The notes: generated from the sequence alone by a model not told the origin. Counted from the first letter of the stretch, positions 1-8,635 are shown. The stretch is DNA of 64,000 nt from Solimonas sp. K1W22B-7 (GCF_003428335.1 NZ_CP031704.1:558001-622000); one strand, 5' to 3'. Program-made: numbers and translations.

Positions 1-235
1 CGGGCGCGGGCTCCTCGACCTTTTCGGCGATCTCGGCTTCCGGGATCAGGCTGACGTAGCGCTGCTCGGTGCTTTCGCCGCCGCCTTCCTTGAGGCCCTG
101 CAGCTTCAGGAACGGGATCAGGATGCCGGCGATCACGAACAGCAGCAGTGCGATTCCGACGATGCGGTTGAAGCGGCGGTCGGCTTCCGTCGGCAGCTGC
201 CAGCTGTCGGGCGTTGCGTACCAGAGGCCGGTCAT
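1..235 (-). CDS. TonB/AgmX-like energy-transducer protein (C-terminus outside window)
   Basis: Only the first 78 codons are present; the gene runs off the left edge. The visible part has a short cytoplasmic start, one membrane helix at about residues 25-43, then the start of an acidic Glu/Pro-rich stretch (EAEIAEKVEEPAP). That is the layout of TonB, TolA and AgmX/PglI-type proteins that reach across the periplasm from an ExbB/ExbD motor. The ATG overlaps the stop of the upstream exbD-like gene by 4 bases (ATGA), so the two are translationally coupled. The assignment rests on topology and on being last after exbB-exbD-exbD. The diagnostic C-terminal domain is not visible, so TonB-like versus AgmX-like cannot be decided here. 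Confidence 0.7.
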   Translation of the reverse strand, partial: MTGLWYATPDSWQLPTEADRRFNRIVGIALLLFVIAGILIPFLKLQGLKEGGGESTEQRYVSLIPEAEIAEKVEEPAP

Positions 236-741
236 GGAGTCACCCCGGCGCCGTGCTTCTCGATCACGGCCAGCGAGATCTTGGCGAAGCGCGTCTCGGT
301 GCAGGTCGCCATCACTTTCTTGAGCAGCTGATAGGGGATCGCCTTGTCCGCCATGATGTTGACCTCGCCGCGCGTGACCTGGCCGGCGGCGCCGGGGGTC
401 TGCATCAGCGGGGCGGTCAGCAGCTCGGACTTCAGCGACGGCAGGATGTTGCCTTCCGTGGCCAGGGCCTCGGACACGGTCATGACGCGGCGGTTGTTGA
501 CCAGCACGTCATCCAGCGTCACCTGCACCAGCGTGTTCTCGCGCGGCTCTTCCTGGATCAGCGATTCCGGCAGCTTCAGCGCCTTGGGATTCGGCAGGAT
601 CTCCACCACCAGGGCGTTGACCAGCAGGTAGAACACCAGGATCGCGAAGATGTCGATCAGCGAGACGATGTTCATCTCGGTGTCGCGGCCGGACTGGCGC
701 GACAGGCGCTCCAGGCGCTTGACGATGCGTTCCTTCCTCAT
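232..741 (-). CDS. ExbD/TolR-family biopolymer transport protein (second of two)
   Basis: A 169-residue single-pass inner-membrane protein of the ExbD/TolR family. The N-terminus is basic and cytoplasmic. The membrane helix at about 24-44 contains the motif NIVSLID, in which Asp30 matches the proton-carrying Asp of ExbD. The rest is a periplasmic domain of ExbD size. It starts inside the stop of the upstream exbD-like gene and ends inside the start of the TonB-like gene, each by a 4-base overlap. Its partner channel should be the ExbB-like protein at 1326-1961. It differs clearly in sequence from the neighbouring ExbD-like protein, so the pair may form a heteromeric stator. Confidence 0.9.
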   Translation of the reverse strand: MRKERIVKRLERLSRQSGRDTEMNIVSLIDIFAILVFYLLVNALVVEILPNPKALKLPESLIQEEPRENTLVQVTLDDVLVNNRRVMTVSEALATEGNILPSLKSELLTAPLMQTPGAAGQVTRGEVNIMADKAIPYQLLKKVMATCTETRFAKISLAVIEKHGAGVTP

Positions 742-1292
742 GGCGCCACCGCCGGGGTCGGCGCAGGCGCTCGCAACGAGCTGCCCTCCACCGTCGCGTC
801 GCCGATCGAGATCTGCGGGAACAGCTCGTGAGGCAGGCCGGAGGCGCGGGCCTCGGCCGGCGTGATGCGGGCCGCGTCCATCACCTTGACCAGGGCGTCA
901 TACGGAGTGTCGGGTTCCAGCAGCACGTTGATGTTCTGCTCGGAGGGATCGGACTTCTTCACTTCCACCAGCAGGTCGGACAGCGCCTGCACGTTGTAGC
1001 CCTGCGGCGTGTTGGCCAGGTTGCGCGTCACGCCGTCGCTGGTGACGACCAGCTCGGTCTTGCGCAGGGTTACCGTGAGCGGCTGCTTGTCCTGTTGCTC
1101 GGGCGTGGCCGTACGGTCCGGCGAGGGCAGGTTGAGGCTGATGACGTTGAGGCGGGCAGCGGCCAGCGAGGAGCTGACCAGCAGGAAGAACACCAGCACC
1201 GCGAACACGTCGATCAGCGAGACGATGTTCAGATGCACGGCGCGCGCACGCTGCTTGTGATGCCGCTGCAAACGCCGGATTCGCTGGGACAT
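738..1292 (-). CDS. ExbD/TolR-family biopolymer transport protein (first of two)
   Basis: A 184-residue ExbD/TolR protein. A strongly basic N-terminus (residues 1-20) precedes a membrane helix at about 21-42 with NIVSLIDVF, where Asp28 matches the conserved proton-relay Asp. The periplasmic domain is slightly longer than in the second copy and ends in an Ala/Pro-rich tail. It lies 33 bases after the exbB-like gene and overlaps the next exbD-like gene by 4 bases. Two different ExbD-like subunits beside one ExbB-like channel are also found in myxobacterial Agl motors (known family biology). That this locus works the same way is inference. Confidence 0.9.
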   Translation of the reverse strand: MSQRIRRLQRHHKQRARAVHLNIVSLIDVFAVLVFFLLVSSSLAAARLNVISLNLPSPDRTATPEQQDKQPLTVTLRKTELVVTSDGVTRNLANTPQGYNVQALSDLLVEVKKSDPSEQNINVLLEPDTPYDALVKVMDAARITPAEARASGLPHELFPQISIGDATVEGSSLRAPAPTPAVAP

Positions 1293-1325
1293 CGGAATCT
1301 CGCGAGGGGGCGGGGTGGCGGCGGC

Positions 1326-1961
1326 TTAGCGGCGACGGCTGCTGAGCGCGTTGACGAACTTGCCGGCCACGGCTTCGAGGCCGTCGATCAGCTCGGTCGT
1401 GCGGCTCTGCAGGTAGGAGTGCAGCAGCAGCGAGGGGATGGCCACCATCAGGCCGAAGGCCGTGCAGTTCATGGCCTCCGAGATGCCCTTGGAGAGCAGG
1501 TCGGCCTTCTCGGCCGGGTCGGCGGCGCCGAGCGCGGCGAAGGAGCCGATCAGGCCGATGACCGTGCCGAGCAGGCCCAGCAGGGTCGACATGTTGGAGA
1601 AGGTGCCGAGGTAGTGCGTGCGCTTCTCGATCGCCGGCAGCACTTCCATCAGGCCTTCCTCGGCCGCCACTTCGATCTCGCTGCGCTTGTTCTCGATGCG
1701 CGCCTGGGCGATGCCGTTGCTGATGATGCGGGCGATCGCGGTGTCCGAGCCCTCGGTCACGCGGGCGGCGGAATCCAGGTCACCCTGGGCGATCAGCGGC
1801 GCCACCTCGGACCACAGCACGGCGTTCTCCTTCTGCACGCGGCGCAGGAAGAACCAGCGCTCGATGGCGATGGCGACGGCGCAGACCGCCACCAGGGCGA
1901 TGGGGTACATGAAGAAGCCGCCTGACTGGAAGAAGCGCAGAACGGTGGCAAAGAAATCCAT
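1326..1961 (-). CDS. MotA/TolQ/ExbB-family proton channel
   Basis: A 211-residue inner-membrane protein with three hydrophobic helices at about 17-39, 123-146 and 166-185 and a large cytoplasmic loop between the first two, as in ExbB and TolQ. The second helix carries the family signature LLGLLGTVIGLI and the third SEAMNCTAFGL. With the ExbD-like proteins downstream it should conduct protons and turn that flow into mechanical work on the TonB-like partner. The gene lies 71 bases after a small exported-protein gene and begins the exbB-exbD-exbD-tonB part of the operon. The family is certain; the machine it powers is unknown. Confidence 0.93.
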   Translation of the reverse strand: MDFFATVLRFFQSGGFFMYPIALVAVCAVAIAIERWFFLRRVQKENAVLWSEVAPLIAQGDLDSAARVTEGSDTAIARIISNGIAQARIENKRSEIEVAAEEGLMEVLPAIEKRTHYLGTFSNMSTLLGLLGTVIGLIGSFAALGAADPAEKADLLSKGISEAMNCTAFGLMVAIPSLLLHSYLQSRTTELIDGLEAVAGKFVNALSSRRR

Positions 1962-2032
1962 GATTCGAATCCTCTAAGTGTCGCTTGAAGCCTGGGTGAA
2001 AACGGTGGGTAGGGCGGACTGCAGCGGGGCGC

Positions 2033-2413
2033 CTAGCGGCGTTCCTGCGGCGTGACCAGGCCCTTGCTCTTCAACGCGCCCGCAAGCGCGTCGTAATACT
2101 CCAGCTGGCGCTCGAAGACCACGCGGTCCACCGGCAGCATCTGTTCCTGCAGCAACCGCGCCGGGCGGTCGATGTCGCGCTCGGCCGGCGATTCGCGCCA
2201 GGGCATGATGTCGAGGCCGATGGGCGATTCCTTGTCGCCGGCGAAGATGTTCGTCCCGACCTCCTGCTCCTTCACCACCGGCGCCCTGGGGGCGTCGCGC
2301 GTGGGCGGGGGCGGCGTCTGGCCGGCACTGACCGCGGGCATTTCGTCCTGGGCCGTGGCGGCGCTGGACATTGCCAGAATCAGTGCGGGAAATAAAGCTT
2401 TCACGATCCTCAT
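2033..2413 (-). CDS. small exported protein of unknown function in the ExbB/TPR operon
   Basis: 126 residues starting with a typical signal peptide (MRIVKALFPALILAMSSAAT, cleavage likely after ATA near residue 21). The mature part is hydrophilic, rich in Glu, Arg and Pro, with no cysteine and no membrane helix, so it should be a soluble periplasmic protein of about 105 residues. Its ATG overlaps the stop of the upstream TPR lipoprotein gene (ATGA) and it precedes exbB, so it is probably a dedicated part of the same envelope complex. I do not recognise a domain. Confidence 0.8.
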   Translation of the reverse strand: MRIVKALFPALILAMSSAATAQDEMPAVSAGQTPPPPTRDAPRAPVVKEQEVGTNIFAGDKESPIGLDIMPWRESPAERDIDRPARLLQEQMLPVDRVVFERQLEYYDALAGALKSKGLVTPQERR

Positions 2414-3135
2414 TTTGCTTGCTCCGCGGCGCGCGGTCGCGCCTGTGCGGCACCGCTCTTCGGCTGTGTCTGCCCGGCTGGCGCCGGGGCCGCCGCCGCA
2501 GGGGCCACGGCCGGTGCCGGCGCGGCCTTGGCGGCGTTGGCCTCGATCTCGGCGACCCAGGCCAGCACCCGCAGGTCCTGCTTGCCGGACAGGCGCTGGT
2601 ATTCCTTGTAGTGCGGCAGGGCGTCGGCCGGTCGCTTCAGGTACTCGTCCAGCAGGATCGCCAGGTTCAGGTGCACCAGGGCGTTGTCCGGCTGCAGCTT
2701 CAACGCCTTGTCGTAGGCCATCTGCGCACGCGGGTAGTCGCGGGTCTCGCGCGCCAGCATGCCGAGGTAGTTGAAGGCCACCACGTTGTCCTGGTTCAGC
2801 ACCGCCGCCTTGTTGAAGGCCGCCGCCGCCGGGCCCTTGCGGTTGGAGTTGAAGTAGATGATGCCGAGGTTGGTCCAGGGGCCGGAGTACTCCGGGAAGT
2901 CCTTGGTCAGTTCCACCAGGGCCTGCTCGGCCTCGGCGAACTGCTTGCCCTTGAGCTGTTCCAGCGCCGCCTTGAAGCGCGCCTGCGGGTCGCCCTTGTC
3001 GGGCGGCTTGGGCTTGCCGGTCTCGGCCGCGGGGCGGTCCGGCAGCGAGGGGCCGGTGGTCTTGCAGGCGCCCAGTGCGGCGCCCAGCGCCAGCACCAGC
3101 GCCAGCTGCAGCCGATGTTTACTTGAGGCTTTCAT
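2410..3135 (-). CDS. TPR-repeat lipoprotein
   Basis: 241 residues from the ATG at 3135; an ATG 21 bases upstream is in frame but would push the signal peptide inward. Residues 1-23 form a lipoprotein signal ending in the lipobox LGAC, Cys24. The middle (about 55-190) consists of tetratricopeptide repeats, for example FPEYSGPWTNLGIIYF and DNALVHLNLAILLDEYL. The tail is Ala/Pro/Gln-rich. It probably acts as a periplasmic scaffold anchored in a membrane. Its start overlaps the end of the larger TPR lipoprotein gene by 17 bases and its stop overlaps the next start by 4, so expression is coupled along the operon. Confidence 0.88.
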   Translation of the reverse strand: MKASSKHRLQLALVLALGAALGACKTTGPSLPDRPAAETGKPKPPDKGDPQARFKAALEQLKGKQFAEAEQALVELTKDFPEYSGPWTNLGIIYFNSNRKGPAAAAFNKAAVLNQDNVVAFNYLGMLARETRDYPRAQMAYDKALKLQPDNALVHLNLAILLDEYLKRPADALPHYKEYQRLSGKQDLRVLAWVAEIEANAAKAAPAPAVAPAAAAPAPAGQTQPKSGAAQARPRAAEQAK

Positions 3136-5944
3136 AACGGTCCTCGCCCTTCTCACGCTTGCCGTACTTGGCCGGCGCGATCGCGGCCAGCGCCTTGGCG
3201 CTCTTGGCGACCCATTCGTCGTAGATCCCCTGCGGAATGCGCTTGAGGTTGGCTTCCCAGGTGGCGATGGCCTTCTCGTCGAAGGGCAGGGCCTGCTCTT
3301 CCAGCAGCAGGTTGTACTGCTCCAGCTCCAGGTCCTTGAGATTGCGCGGCCGCTCCGAGTCCATCAGCGCCTTGCCGAAGTCCTGGTACAGCGTGCCCAA
3401 CTCGTAGGTTGCCGCCGTGGTGACCTCGGCGAAGCCGTAGCCGGCGGCCTTGTTCAGCGACTGGATCGCCGTTTCCATGGCCTGCTTCTTGGCCGGCAGC
3501 GACTTCTCCACCGGTGCGCTCAGGCGCAGCGCCTTGGCCTGGGTGGCGCTCATGCGGCCGAGGGCCAGGCTGGCCTGTGCCGCCAGCGTGCGGGTGCGGT
3601 CGGTGCGTTCGGCACCGGCGGTGTCGTCGGCCAGCACGATCTCGCGCAGCCACAGGGTCTCGGCGGTGACATCGCCACGCGCGCGGGCCAGTTCGATCAG
3701 GCGCTGGCGGGCGTCCACCGCACGGGCCAGCGGCCGCGGGAACTGGCGCACGTAGGACTCGTAGCCCTGCGCCGTCTCGGCCGGCATCTTGGCCTCGTCG
3801 AACAGCGTGGCCGACAGCCAGGCCGCTTCCATGCGCGTGTCCACCGACTCGGTGGCGCGCATCGAGATGCGGCGGAAGGCGGCGGCGGCCTGCGCCGGCT
3901 TCTTGTCCTTCTGGTAGGCGACGGCCAGCTTCTTGTCGACGTCCGCTTCCAGCGCGTGGCCGGGGAACATGCCGCGGAAGCCTTCCAGCACCTGGGCGGC
4001 CTTGGGCCAGTCCTCCAGCTGCATCAGCGCGGCGGCGGCGTCGTAGTCGGCGGTGGCGCGGATCTTCGCCTGCGGCGTGACCTGGCCGACGCGCAGGAAC
4101 TGGTTGGCGGCGGTGCGCAGGTCCTTGGCGTCGCGCGCGGCCTCGCCCTGCTTGTAGATCGAGGCGGCCAGCTGCTCGGTGACCTCGGCGTAGGCCGGGC
4201 TGTTCGGCGTGGTGAGATTGCGCTCCTCGGTGAAGGCCTTCTCGGCCTCCGGGTAGCGCTTCTGCGCGAACTGCGAGTCGCCGGTGACGCTCCAGGCGGT
4301 GCGGCGCAGGTCCTGCGCGACGTTGCCCGGCGTCTTGAGCACGCGGTCGGCGACCTTGATCGCCTCGTCGTAGCTCTTGAGTTCGTACAGGTCCAGTGCC
4401 GACTGCGTCAGCACCGGCAGGGTCCTGGGGTGGCCGGGGAAGGTGTCGGCCATCTTCAGGCCGGCATCGATCGCCTGGCGCAGCGCGCCGGCGGCGCGGT
4501 CGGCCGGCGGCACTTCCTTCGCATACTTCTGGTAGGCCAGGACGCCGGCGTAGGCGGCCTCGCCCGACTTGGTGTGCGGCGGGTAGTCGTAGGCGGTCTT
4601 GCTGTACTCCTTCGCCGCCTCCAGCGTCTGGCCGCCGTCGAGCAGGGCGTCGCCGAGCAGGAAGTTGATCTCGGTGATGCGCGGGTCCTTGGGGTAGACC
4701 TCGATGATGCGCTTGTACCACTTGGCCGCCACCAGGTAGGACGGCTTGTTTTTGGCCGGGTCCTTCTGCGCCAGCGCGTGGTGGTGCTTGGCCAGGTCTT
4801 CCATGTGGAGACGCAGCTCGGTCAGCACTTCCTGCGTCACCGGCTGGCCGCCCCAGTAGGCCGCCGCCGGGTCGTAGGCGGTGGCGTAGCGTTCCTTCTC
4901 GCGCACTACGATGTCGGCGAAGCCGCCTTCGCCGTAGGCCTTGATCACGCGGGTCTGGAAGGCCGGGGCGCGCGGCGAGCGCGGGTAGCGCTCGATGAAG
5001 GCGCTGTAGGTCTCGGCGGCGTCGGTATAGCGCTCCTTGTCCAGCAGGCCTTCGCCGAGCGCGGCGTAGACCAGCGGGTAGAAGCGCGGGTCGCCGTGCT
5101 TGCCGAGGTACTCGTTCAGCGCCTTGCCGCCGCCCAGCTGCATCAGCGACAGCGTCACCACGCGCAGCGAGTCCTTGGCCAGGTCGAACTTGCCCTTCTC
5201 CACGCCCGACAGGGCCTTGTCGGTTTCGTACTGCTCGCCGGCCGGCAGGTCGCGGTTCAGGATCGCGAAGAAGGTGCCGATCGCGTCCTCGAACTTGGCC
5301 TGCTTGTACTGCGTCCAGCCGTACTTGTACTGCGCGTGCTTGAAGAACTGGTTCTGCTCGCCCAGGTCCATCACCGTCTTGTACTCGGTCTCGGACTCGG
5401 CGTAGCGCTTGGTGAGGAACAGCAGCTCGGCACGGCGGAAGTGGGCGTCGCCGGCCAGTTCGGAGTCCGGGTGGCGCTCGCTCAGGCGGCGCAGCGTGTC
5501 GATCGACGCATCGACATCGCCGGCGTTCTGGTAGGCGCGCGCCAGCTGGTAGAACACGCGGTCGTTGTTCTTGTCCTCGGGGCGGTCGTTCAGCAGTTCG
5601 TTGTAGAACTTGATCGACTCCTTGAGGGCCGCGGCGCTCTCGCTGGGATTGCCCTTGGTGTCCTCGATCTGCACCGTCAGGTCGGCCAGGCGGCGCTTGG
5701 ACTCGGCCTTGGTGTCCAGGTCCGGCTCCAGGTCCAGCAGCGCGCGGTAGTTGTCGGCGGCCTTCTGCGGATCGGCGGCGATCGGCTCGGAGGTGATGAT
5801 CGGCAGCTTTTCCTGGGCCGGCTCGTCGTACTTGCCGATGGCCTTGCCGATGCGCGGCGAGGCACCCTTGATCGGTTGCTGGGAGCAGGCCGCCAGCGCC
5901 AGCGCGATCGCGGTGAGCGCGAAAGGCAACATCCTGTTATTCAT
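3119..5944 (-). CDS. large TPR-repeat lipoprotein
   Basis: 941 residues. The N-terminus is a lipoprotein signal ending in LAAC (Cys20). Most of the rest is helical and carries many tetratricopeptide-like repeats, such as NDRVFYQLARAYQNAGDVDA and YTDAAETYSAFIERYPRSP. Aromatic and Ala positions typical of TPR and Tol-Pal YbgF-like repeats are frequent. Proteins of this size and design occur as TPR scaffolds next to ExbB/ExbD genes in gammaproteobacteria and resemble the AglT/GltE group of myxobacteria in design; orthology cannot be claimed by eye. The ATG overlaps the stop of the upstream gene (ATGA). It may connect the inner-membrane motor with outer-membrane or peptidoglycan partners. Confidence 0.88.
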   Translation of the reverse strand: MNNRMLPFALTAIALALAACSQQPIKGASPRIGKAIGKYDEPAQEKLPIITSEPIAADPQKAADNYRALLDLEPDLDTKAESKRRLADLTVQIEDTKGNPSESAAALKESIKFYNELLNDRPEDKNNDRVFYQLARAYQNAGDVDASIDTLRRLSERHPDSELAGDAHFRRAELLFLTKRYAESETEYKTVMDLGEQNQFFKHAQYKYGWTQYKQAKFEDAIGTFFAILNRDLPAGEQYETDKALSGVEKGKFDLAKDSLRVVTLSLMQLGGGKALNEYLGKHGDPRFYPLVYAALGEGLLDKERYTDAAETYSAFIERYPRSPRAPAFQTRVIKAYGEGGFADIVVREKERYATAYDPAAAYWGGQPVTQEVLTELRLHMEDLAKHHHALAQKDPAKNKPSYLVAAKWYKRIIEVYPKDPRITEINFLLGDALLDGGQTLEAAKEYSKTAYDYPPHTKSGEAAYAGVLAYQKYAKEVPPADRAAGALRQAIDAGLKMADTFPGHPRTLPVLTQSALDLYELKSYDEAIKVADRVLKTPGNVAQDLRRTAWSVTGDSQFAQKRYPEAEKAFTEERNLTTPNSPAYAEVTEQLAASIYKQGEAARDAKDLRTAANQFLRVGQVTPQAKIRATADYDAAAALMQLEDWPKAAQVLEGFRGMFPGHALEADVDKKLAVAYQKDKKPAQAAAAFRRISMRATESVDTRMEAAWLSATLFDEAKMPAETAQGYESYVRQFPRPLARAVDARQRLIELARARGDVTAETLWLREIVLADDTAGAERTDRTRTLAAQASLALGRMSATQAKALRLSAPVEKSLPAKKQAMETAIQSLNKAAGYGFAEVTTAATYELGTLYQDFGKALMDSERPRNLKDLELEQYNLLLEEQALPFDEKAIATWEANLKRIPQGIYDEWVAKSAKALAAIAPAKYGKREKGEDRYESLK

Positions 5945-7773
5945 TTGTCGAGCTCACCTTTCTGCGCGCGGTCGTAGAGGCGCGCGAGGGCAAAACGGGC
6001 TTCGATCAGGTACTTCTCGATCTGGCGCTGCTGCCCGGCCAGCTCGCGTACCGCGATGGCCTTGAGCAGGGCGTCCTGGTCGTCGCCGATCTGGTTGGCC
6101 AGGCCGCGCAGGCTGTCCATGCGCTTCTTCAGGCCCTGGGCGCGCTCGTAGGGGCCGTTGAAGCCGCCCGCCGGCGCCGCCGAAACCATCAGCGGCGTCG
6201 CCACCGGGGCGGGGGCCGTCAGCTTGCCGGAATAGGCACCGGGCGCCGACAGCTTCTGCTCGCTGCGCAGCTGGATCTTCATGCCCGCGAAGGGCACCTC
6301 GCTGTCCTGCTTGGCGCGCGACAGCAGCTCCGGGATGATCGCCGGCTCGCGTTCGGTGCTGCTCCAGCTCTTGTCCACGCCGTCGATGCGGCCGCGCCAG
6401 GCGTCGATGTTGCGCGACAGCATGCGCATGTCGCGGTAGTTCTTCAGTGCTTCCTGGAAGCGGTGCTCGGCCAGCAGCGACTGCAGGAAATAGGTTTCCG
6501 GCGCGTCCGGCAGGTCCTTGAGCTTCCACTCCCAGCCGGCCTCGGAATCGATGTCGCGGCGCACGATGGTCTCCACCATGCGGCCCTTGCGGATCGACTC
6601 CATCGCCACGTTCATGCGCGAGCGGCCCTTCTCCAGCTGCTCGATCGCCAGCTCGTAGTACTTCAGCGCCTGGGTATGGGCGCCGAGGCGGTCCAGCGTG
6701 AAGGGGATGGCCAGCCAGGCCTCCTGCACCGCCGGGTCCATCGGGTCGCGCGAGATCAGCTCGACCCAGGGTACCAGCGCCTTGCGCAGCGCCTCTTCCT
6801 CGTCCTTGCGCGCCTTGGACAGGCGGAAGGAGCGCAGGTTGGCGCGGGTGAAGATGTCGTCCTCCAGGAAGCCCGGGCGCAGCAGCACGCCCAGTGTGGA
6901 GAAGTTGGAAAAGGGGTTCTCTTCCTTGGTCTGGTCGCCCACCTCGACGCGGCGCGTCTTCTCGCCGGTGGGAGCCAGCTCGGCCCAGCCCAGGCCCAGC
7001 AGCGCGCGGTTGGAGAAGGCGCCCTCCAGGCGGACGCGCGAGAACACCGGCTTGGCGGTGCCGCCCTGCTTGTTCTGCAGGAACCAGTAACCCAGCGTCA
7101 GGTTGGCGCGGTCGCGCAGGGCCAGGTCTTCCTCGGTGTTGGCGCGCATGCGGCCGACCTTGTCGAGGATGGTGATGCCCTGGGCGGCGCGGCCGTCGTT
7201 GATCAGCGCGATGCCGAGGTTGTAGCGGGTGTATTCCGACAGCTTGCTGGCATTGTCCTCGGCGGTCAGCGCCGCCGCCGCCTCGCTGTAGCGGCCGTCG
7301 GCCATCAGCACGCGGGTGTAGAGGTCCTGCCAGTCCTCGGTCAGCGTCTTGGGCAGCTTCTCGCGCATGCGCAGCAGCGTGGCGCGGGCCTCGGCGGTGT
7401 AGCCGCGCTGGTAGTCGAACTCGGCCAGCTTCAGGCGCGCGCGGCCCAGCACCAGCGGATCGGGCGAGCCGGTGGCCAGGTTGCGGTAGATCGCCTCGGC
7501 CTCGTCGCGCATGCCGAAGGACAGGTAGCTCTCGGCCAGGCGCCACTGGAAGTCCGCCGGCATGCGGGCCGGGTCCTTGCCGCGGCTGCCGGACAGCAGC
7601 TCCACCAGGGCCGAGAAGTAGCGGCCGTCGGCGTCCAGGAACATGGCGCTGCGCACCAGCGGATCGGTCTTGGTGCCGGCGACGTAGGGCTCGGCGGCGG
7701 CGGCGGCGGCGATCGACGCCAGCATGGCGGTGGCGGCCAGGCCACCGCGGGTGATCAGGCGTTGCAGTTTCAC
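5941..7773 (-). CDS. exported TPR-like protein
   Basis: About 610 residues from a GTG at 7773, chosen because it overlaps the upstream stop as GTGA and has GGAGG eight bases ahead. An in-frame ATG at 7788 lies inside the upstream gene. An Ala-rich signal peptide (about 1-27) is followed by repeated helical pairs with TPR character, for example MPADFQWRLAESYLSFGMRD and DPLVLGRARLKLAEFDYQRG. There is no lipobox, so it should be soluble in the periplasm or loosely bound. Together with the two TPR lipoproteins it makes the operon unusually rich in protein-protein interaction modules. Function unknown. Confidence 0.85.
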   Translation of the reverse strand: MKLQRLITRGGLAATAMLASIAAAAAAEPYVAGTKTDPLVRSAMFLDADGRYFSALVELLSGSRGKDPARMPADFQWRLAESYLSFGMRDEAEAIYRNLATGSPDPLVLGRARLKLAEFDYQRGYTAEARATLLRMREKLPKTLTEDWQDLYTRVLMADGRYSEAAAALTAEDNASKLSEYTRYNLGIALINDGRAAQGITILDKVGRMRANTEEDLALRDRANLTLGYWFLQNKQGGTAKPVFSRVRLEGAFSNRALLGLGWAELAPTGEKTRRVEVGDQTKEENPFSNFSTLGVLLRPGFLEDDIFTRANLRSFRLSKARKDEEEALRKALVPWVELISRDPMDPAVQEAWLAIPFTLDRLGAHTQALKYYELAIEQLEKGRSRMNVAMESIRKGRMVETIVRRDIDSEAGWEWKLKDLPDAPETYFLQSLLAEHRFQEALKNYRDMRMLSRNIDAWRGRIDGVDKSWSSTEREPAIIPELLSRAKQDSEVPFAGMKIQLRSEQKLSAPGAYSGKLTAPAPVATPLMVSAAPAGGFNGPYERAQGLKKRMDSLRGLANQIGDDQDALLKAIAVRELAGQQRQIEKYLIEARFALARLYDRAQKGELDK

Positions 7774-8366
7774 TTCTTGGCCCTCCACTGCTGCATGGAG
7801 ATGCCGGCCTTGGACAGGCGCGAACGGCGCGCGATGCTGAATTCCAGGTTGGTCTCGCGCTGGTCCTTGTCGAACACCGCCTCGTAGCTGTCGCCTACCG
7901 GCGGCGCGTCGGGCTTGGCGTCGGCCAGCTGGCCGGTGTAGCTGATGCGGATGCGGTGCGCGCCGGCACCGACGTTGCTGCGCAGGACGCGCTGCAGATG
8001 GCCCTCGGAGAGCATCGCCTTGGCGTCGCGGTCGGTATAGGTGAAGGTCTGCGCCGGGTTGTTGTCGACCGTCACGCTGACGTCCTTGAGCAGCAGGCCG
8101 GGCACCTTCACCGCCAGGTAGACCGACAGGCGCGCATGGGGCGGGTAGAGGACGTCGTCCTCGATGCCCTGCGCCTCGGTGTTGAACTCCAGCGCTTCTT
8201 TCTTGAAGGCCTGCACCGCCTGGTCGAGCTTGAGCGACTGCTCTTCCAGTTCGGTGGCGCTGGGGCCGGCGGGGGCGGCCATGGCCGGGCCAACCAGGGC
8301 CAGCAGCGCAACGGGCAATGCAACAAGCATCAGGCCTGCGGCCTTGCGGCAGTCGGAGAGGGGCAT
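7770..8366 (-). CDS. exported protein of unknown function, first gene of the ExbB/TPR operon
   Basis: 198 residues from the ATG at 8366. An upstream in-frame extension exists but would bury the signal peptide. Residues 1-30 are a signal peptide ending in AMA-A. A helical stretch about 35-75 (LEEQSLKLDQAVQAFKKEAL) is followed by a beta-rich domain (LSVYLAVKVPGLLLKDVSVT) that looks like an immunoglobulin-type fold. The C-terminus is basic. It leads the operon behind a plausible sigma70 promoter at 8399-8425 and overlaps the next start by GTGA. I do not recognise the family; its position suggests it belongs to the envelope complex. Confidence 0.8.
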   Translation of the reverse strand: MPLSDCRKAAGLMLVALPVALLALVGPAMAAPAGPSATELEEQSLKLDQAVQAFKKEALEFNTEAQGIEDDVLYPPHARLSVYLAVKVPGLLLKDVSVTVDNNPAQTFTYTDRDAKAMLSEGHLQRVLRSNVGAGAHRIRISYTGQLADAKPDAPPVGDSYEAVFDKDQRETNLEFSIARRSRLSKAGISMQQWRAKK

Positions 8367-8398
8367 CGGGGATTGGCTTGCTGTATGAATCTGGTCGG

Positions 8399-8425
8399 AG
8401 TGTAGCAAAAGGTGTGAGCGGTCAA
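8399..8425 (-). promoter_or_regulatory. candidate sigma70 promoter of the ExbB/TPR operon
   Basis: Read on the minus strand: TTGACC at 8425-8420 and TACACT at 8404-8399, preceded by TGC to make an extended -10. The spacing is 15 bases, shorter than usual, which the extended -10 may offset. It would start transcription about 26 bases ahead of the first gene of the operon. Confidence 0.45.
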
Positions 8426-8605
8426 GCCAGAGGCGGCTGTCGCATCTGACCACAGGCTGGCCCTCATGTTCCAACGTCGGCGGGGTCAACATGACTGCGT
8501 TCGTCGGCCTCTGCCCCGCACCGGTCGGACAATGTGCATTTTCGGGTAGGGCCGATGGCCGCGAAAGCCCCATGGCACAAGGTTTTGCGGGCATTGCGCG
8601 GTTTG

Positions 8606-8635
8606 TTGACGCTCAATAAGGGCGCTTGTTATAAA
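8606..8635 (+). promoter_or_regulatory. sigma70 promoter of the HU gene
   Basis: TTGACG at 8606-8611 and TATAAA at 8630-8635 with 18-base spacing (TTATAA one base earlier gives 17). The -10 lies in the loop of a GC-rich inverted repeat (GGCGCTT / AAGCGCC). The start codon of HU lies about 145 bases downstream. Confidence 0.6.

Noticed and set aside
2858-5977. Very long open frame on the plus strand opposite the large TPR lipoprotein
   Set aside because: It mirrors the minus-strand gene, has Gly/Leu/Arg-biased composition without domains, and is an effect of high GC at third positions. The minus frame has a lipoprotein signal and TPRs.
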